41,746 nucleotides of DNA from CAILLO01 sp964579735. Its GTDB lineage: Bacteria; Bacillota; Clostridia; Saccharofermentanales; UBA5734. The position numbers and the translations under genes were made by a program. Below are positions 39,428-41,746 of this stretch, piece after piece (positions within the stretch are counted from its first letter, which is position 1; every line of letters begins with the position of its first letter). The DNA lies in the NCBI GenBank assembly GCA_964579735.1, contig CAZOHH010000010.1, positions 1 to 41,746 on the forward strand, read 5' to 3'. The notes beneath the pieces are model-generated. The model saw only the letters and a program-made list of their open reading frames with translations. It made no database searches and was not told the origin of the DNA.

Positions 39428-41380
39428 ATGAAGATCGAAAAGGCCATGCCGGTCGATTCCGGCGACGTAAGGATCAAGGGGTCCTTCTGGTCCGAGCAGC
39501 AGGAGAATGTCCGGACGAAAATCATTCCGTATCAATGGGCCGCTCTCAACGATGAGGTCCAGGGTGCGGAACCGAGTCATGCGGTCGCGAATTTCAAGAG
39601 AGCCGCGGGAATGGAGCAAGGTACGCACGGCGGGTACGTCTTCCAGGACAGCGACTTGGCGAAGTGGCTCGAGGCGGTCGCATACAGCCTCGGCAGCCAC
39701 CCGGATCCGGATCTCGAAGAGAAGGCGGATCAGGCGATCGAGGTCATCCGCAAGGCGCAGCAGGCGGACGGATATCTGGACACGGCCTTCATCCTGAAGG
39801 ACCAGGACAAGCGATGGACGAACCTGCTGGAATGGCATGAGTTGTATTGTGCGGGCCATATGATGGAGGCCGCGACCGCCTACTATCAGGCAACCGGGAA
39901 GGATGTGCTCCTCAAGGTCATGGAGCGGGTCGCCGAACACATCGACCAGGTCTTCGGGGAGAAGGAAGGCCTGCTGAAGGGAGTCCCCGGGCATGAAGAG
40001 GTCGAACTGGCGCTGGTCAAGATGTACCGGGCGACAGGCAAGGTCCGCTATCTGGAGATGGCCCGCCGCTTCATCGACCGCCGCGGGACGGACCCGAACT
40101 ACTTCGACGTCGAGGCGGACAAGCGTCAGCCGGGCAGCACGGCGGCCAGCTTCAGCGTCTGGTGGAAGGACTACGTCTACGAATACAATCAGTCCCATCT
40201 GCCGGTCCGAAAGCAGGAAGTCGCGGTCGGCCATGCCGTCCGGGCCATGTATCTCTTCACGGGCATGGCGGATGTCGCCCTGGAGACCGGCGACGAGACG
40301 CTCGCCCAGGCCTGCGAGACGCTGTTCGAGAACGTCACGCGTCGCCAGATGTACATCACGGGGGGTGTGGGTTCGAGCGACTGGGCAGAGTCCTTCACAT
40401 TCGACTACGACCTGCCCAACGATACCTGCTACAACGAGACCTGCGCATCGATCGGCCTGGTCTTCTGGGCCTACCGGATGCTCCGGATCCGAAGGGACGG
40501 CAGGTATGCCGACACGATCGAACAGGCTCTCTACAATGGCGTCCTTTCCGGCGTCTCCCTCGATGGGCACCGATTCTTCTATGTGAACCCACTGGAAGTC
40601 TGGCCGGAGTCGGCGCAGAAAAGGCACGACAAGGGGCATGTGAAGACGGAACGGCAGAAATGGTTCGGTTGTGCCTGCTGCCCGCCCAACCTGAGCCGAT
40701 TGATTGCATCCCTGGGCGGCTACATCCTGACGACGGACGACGCCGGCATCCAGGTCCATCTCTATGTCGACAGCGAAGCCAAGGTTGAACTCCACGGAAA
40801 GAAGGCCAAGGTCGTCCTGAAGACGGAATACCCTTGGAGCGGGTCGATTCGCGTCCGGATCGAAAACGAAATCCCTGCCGAACTGGATTTGAGCCTGAGG
40901 ATTCCAGGCTGGTGCCGGTCTTTCCGGATTCAGGTCAACGGAGTCCAGGCCGACCCTGCCGTGAAGGACGGATACGCCGTGGTCCGCCGCGTCTGGCTCC
41001 CGACGGACGAACTGACCCTGGAACTGGACATGCCTGCGGTACGCATGAAAGCCAATCCCCGTCTTCGATACGACGCGGGGAGAGTCGCCTTGATGCGCGG
41101 TCCGGTGGTCTATTGCCTCGAGGAGGCGGACAACGGCGATGTGCTGACCGGCTTGCGGCTGCCGCCCGATTCGCAGCTGGACGAAAGGACGGGCGACGGA
41201 ATCTTCGAGGGGATTCCCCTGATCGAGGCTGACGGCATGCGCGACGGCACTTGGGCGGCGGATCTGTATCGACCTTCCGGCGATGAGCCGGCACCGATCC
41301 CGGTCCGATTGCACGCGGTGCCCTACTTCATGTGGAACAACCGGGGACAAGGCGAGATGATCGTCTGGATCAGAGAATGA
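39428..41380 (+). CDS. GH127 beta-L-arabinofuranosidase (DUF1680)
   Basis: This 650-residue cytoplasmic enzyme cleaves terminal beta-L-arabinofuranosides. The active-site pattern of the characterised enzyme HypBA1 is present: Glu321 in DWAESFTFDY, Glu337 and Cys339 in CYNETCASIG, and the Cys pair 417/418 in WFGCACCPPNL, where the first Cys acts as nucleophile and the others bind zinc. An (alpha/alpha)6 barrel precedes C-terminal beta-sandwich domains. The Shine-Dalgarno site GGAGGA (39418-39423) fits ATG 39428 better than the in-frame ATG 39416, which precedes it. It sits between an arabinose isomerase-family gene and a rhamnosidase-like gene. Confidence 0.92.
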   Translation: MKIEKAMPVDSGDVRIKGSFWSEQQENVRTKIIPYQWAALNDEVQGAEPSHAVANFKRAAGMEQGTHGGYVFQDSDLAKWLEAVAYSLGSHPDPDLEEKADQAIEVIRKAQQADGYLDTAFILKDQDKRWTNLLEWHELYCAGHMMEAATAYYQATGKDVLLKVMERVAEHIDQVFGEKEGLLKGVPGHEEVELALVKMYRATGKVRYLEMARRFIDRRGTDPNYFDVEADKRQPGSTAASFSVWWKDYVYEYNQSHLPVRKQEVAVGHAVRAMYLFTGMADVALETGDETLAQACETLFENVTRRQMYITGGVGSSDWAESFTFDYDLPNDTCYNETCASIGLVFWAYRMLRIRRDGRYADTIEQALYNGVLSGVSLDGHRFFYVNPLEVWPESAQKRHDKGHVKTERQKWFGCACCPPNLSRLIASLGGYILTTDDAGIQVHLYVDSEAKVELHGKKAKVVLKTEYPWSGSIRVRIENEIPAELDLSLRIPGWCRSFRIQVNGVQADPAVKDGYAVVRRVWLPTDELTLELDMPAVRMKANPRLRYDAGRVALMRGPVVYCLEEADNGDVLTGLRLPPDSQLDERTGDGIFEGIPLIEADGMRDGTWAADLYRPSGDEPAPIPVRLHAVPYFMWNNRGQGEMIVWIRE

Positions 41381-41397
41381 GAGGAGCATGAAAGGCG

Positions 41398-41746
41398 ATG
41401 GGGATTGAATTCAAGAAGCTGACCTGCCACTACGAAGAAGAGCCGATCTGCGTGAACAAGGTCTCACCCGATTTCGCCTGGTTTCTCGCGAGCGACCGCC
41501 GCGGTCTCCTGCAGCGGGCCTATCGGGTCCTGGTCGCTTCGACGTCGCAGGGTCCGGAAATGCATCAAGGGGACATGTGGGACACCGGTTGGGTCGAATC
41601 GGACCGCTCTGTGAATGTTCCCTACGAAGGCCGACCGCTGCAGTCGGACACCACGTATTTCTGGAGCGTCGCCATCCGGGAAGCGAGGGGCGAAGAGTCC
41701 CCGTGGGCTCCCACCCACCGATTCACGACCGCCTTGCTGCATCAGT
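41398..41746 (+). CDS. GH78-like alpha-L-rhamnosidase, N-terminal part only
   Basis: The first 116 residues are visible; the gene runs off the window. The visible beta-sandwich domain has the usual start of bacterial alpha-L-rhamnosidases: PDFAWFLASDRRGLLQRAYR, MWDTGWVESDRSVNVPY and TYFWSVAIREARGEESPW. The catalytic domain lies outside. ATG 41398 is the only start in this frame; GAGGAG at 41381-41386 is eleven bases upstream. A shorter ATG at 41388 leads to an early stop. It continues the L-sugar theme of the locus. Confidence 0.78.
   Translation, partial: MGIEFKKLTCHYEEEPICVNKVSPDFAWFLASDRRGLLQRAYRVLVASTSQGPEMHQGDMWDTGWVESDRSVNVPYEGRPLQSDTTYFWSVAIREARGEESPWAPTHRFTTALLHQ

Noticed and set aside
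37340..41389. A 1349-codon open frame on the minus strand opposite the isomerase and GH127 genes.
   Set aside because: It has no recognisable domain and crosses several clear plus-strand genes. Codon bias in GC-rich genes keeps the opposite frame open.
1..41746. CRISPR arrays, rRNA genes, tRNA genes and intact insertion sequences.
   Set aside because: No regularly spaced repeats, no rRNA-like blocks, no cloverleaf with a TPsiC-like motif and no transposase were seen. The only mobile-element trace is the dead integrase piece at 19174-19530.

Overview
The window is bacterial, gene-dense and almost entirely on the + strand. The first 19 kb and the last 10 kb are GC-rich, while about 19.7-26.8 kb and 30.2-31.7 kb are visibly poorer in GC. 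YesN/YesM-type two-component proteins, LplB/LplC-type sugar permeases, an FNR-like regulator, RIC/DUF1858/DUF438 hemerythrin proteins, frequent TTG/GTG starts, strong Shine-Dalgarno sites and sigma-A-type promoters suggest an anaerobic, Firmicutes-like, GC-rich organism. The species cannot be named from the sequence.

Layout. (1) 1-2364: an arsenic operon with a partial ArsR repressor, an ArsP-like permease and an Acr3 arsenite exporter. (2) 2361-10392: a strong promoter followed by two tandem membrane-anchored transglutaminase-like proteins, an aspartate/glutamate-type racemase and a dlt-like set (adenylating ligase, carrier protein, MBOAT acyltransferase, SGNH/DltD-like protein with Cys in the usual Ser position). 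This looks like a cell-surface acylation or aminoacylation system with its own racemase. (3) 10412-12648: a lipoprotein, a ribokinase-family sugar kinase and an FNR-like regulator. (4) 12673-14960: a promoter with a well-placed FNR box drives a RIC-type di-iron repair protein, a DUF1858 protein and a DUF438/hemerythrin/PAS protein. (5) 15046-19134: a Gfo/Idh/MocA oxidoreductase, an AEC carrier, a cupin and a class III aminotransferase, behind a candidate promoter and a 22-bp palindrome. (6) 19135-19685: a decayed tyrosine-recombinase remnant at a compositional boundary.

(7) 19686-41746: a large carbohydrate-use locus. It has an AraC-type response regulator and histidine kinase, two complete sets of solute-binding lipoprotein plus two permeases (no ATPase is visible), a GH31 glycosidase, three URO-D/MtaA-superfamily proteins (two are a recent tandem duplication), a LacI repressor on the - strand, an L-fucose/L-arabinose isomerase-family protein, a GH127 beta-L-arabinofuranosidase and the start of a GH78-like alpha-L-rhamnosidase. 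The enzymes point to L-arabinose/L-rhamnose-containing plant polysaccharide fragments. The LacI gene and the divergent transport operon share the quasi-palindrome TTAAACGTATWA just downstream of their -10 boxes, so LacI probably controls both.

Least-explained items: the racemase/transglutaminase/dlt-like operon; URO-D proteins within a glycosidase locus, one with a methyltransferase-type zinc motif and two without; and a pair of 18-codon open frames with strong ribosome binding sites, one before each duplicated URO-D gene.
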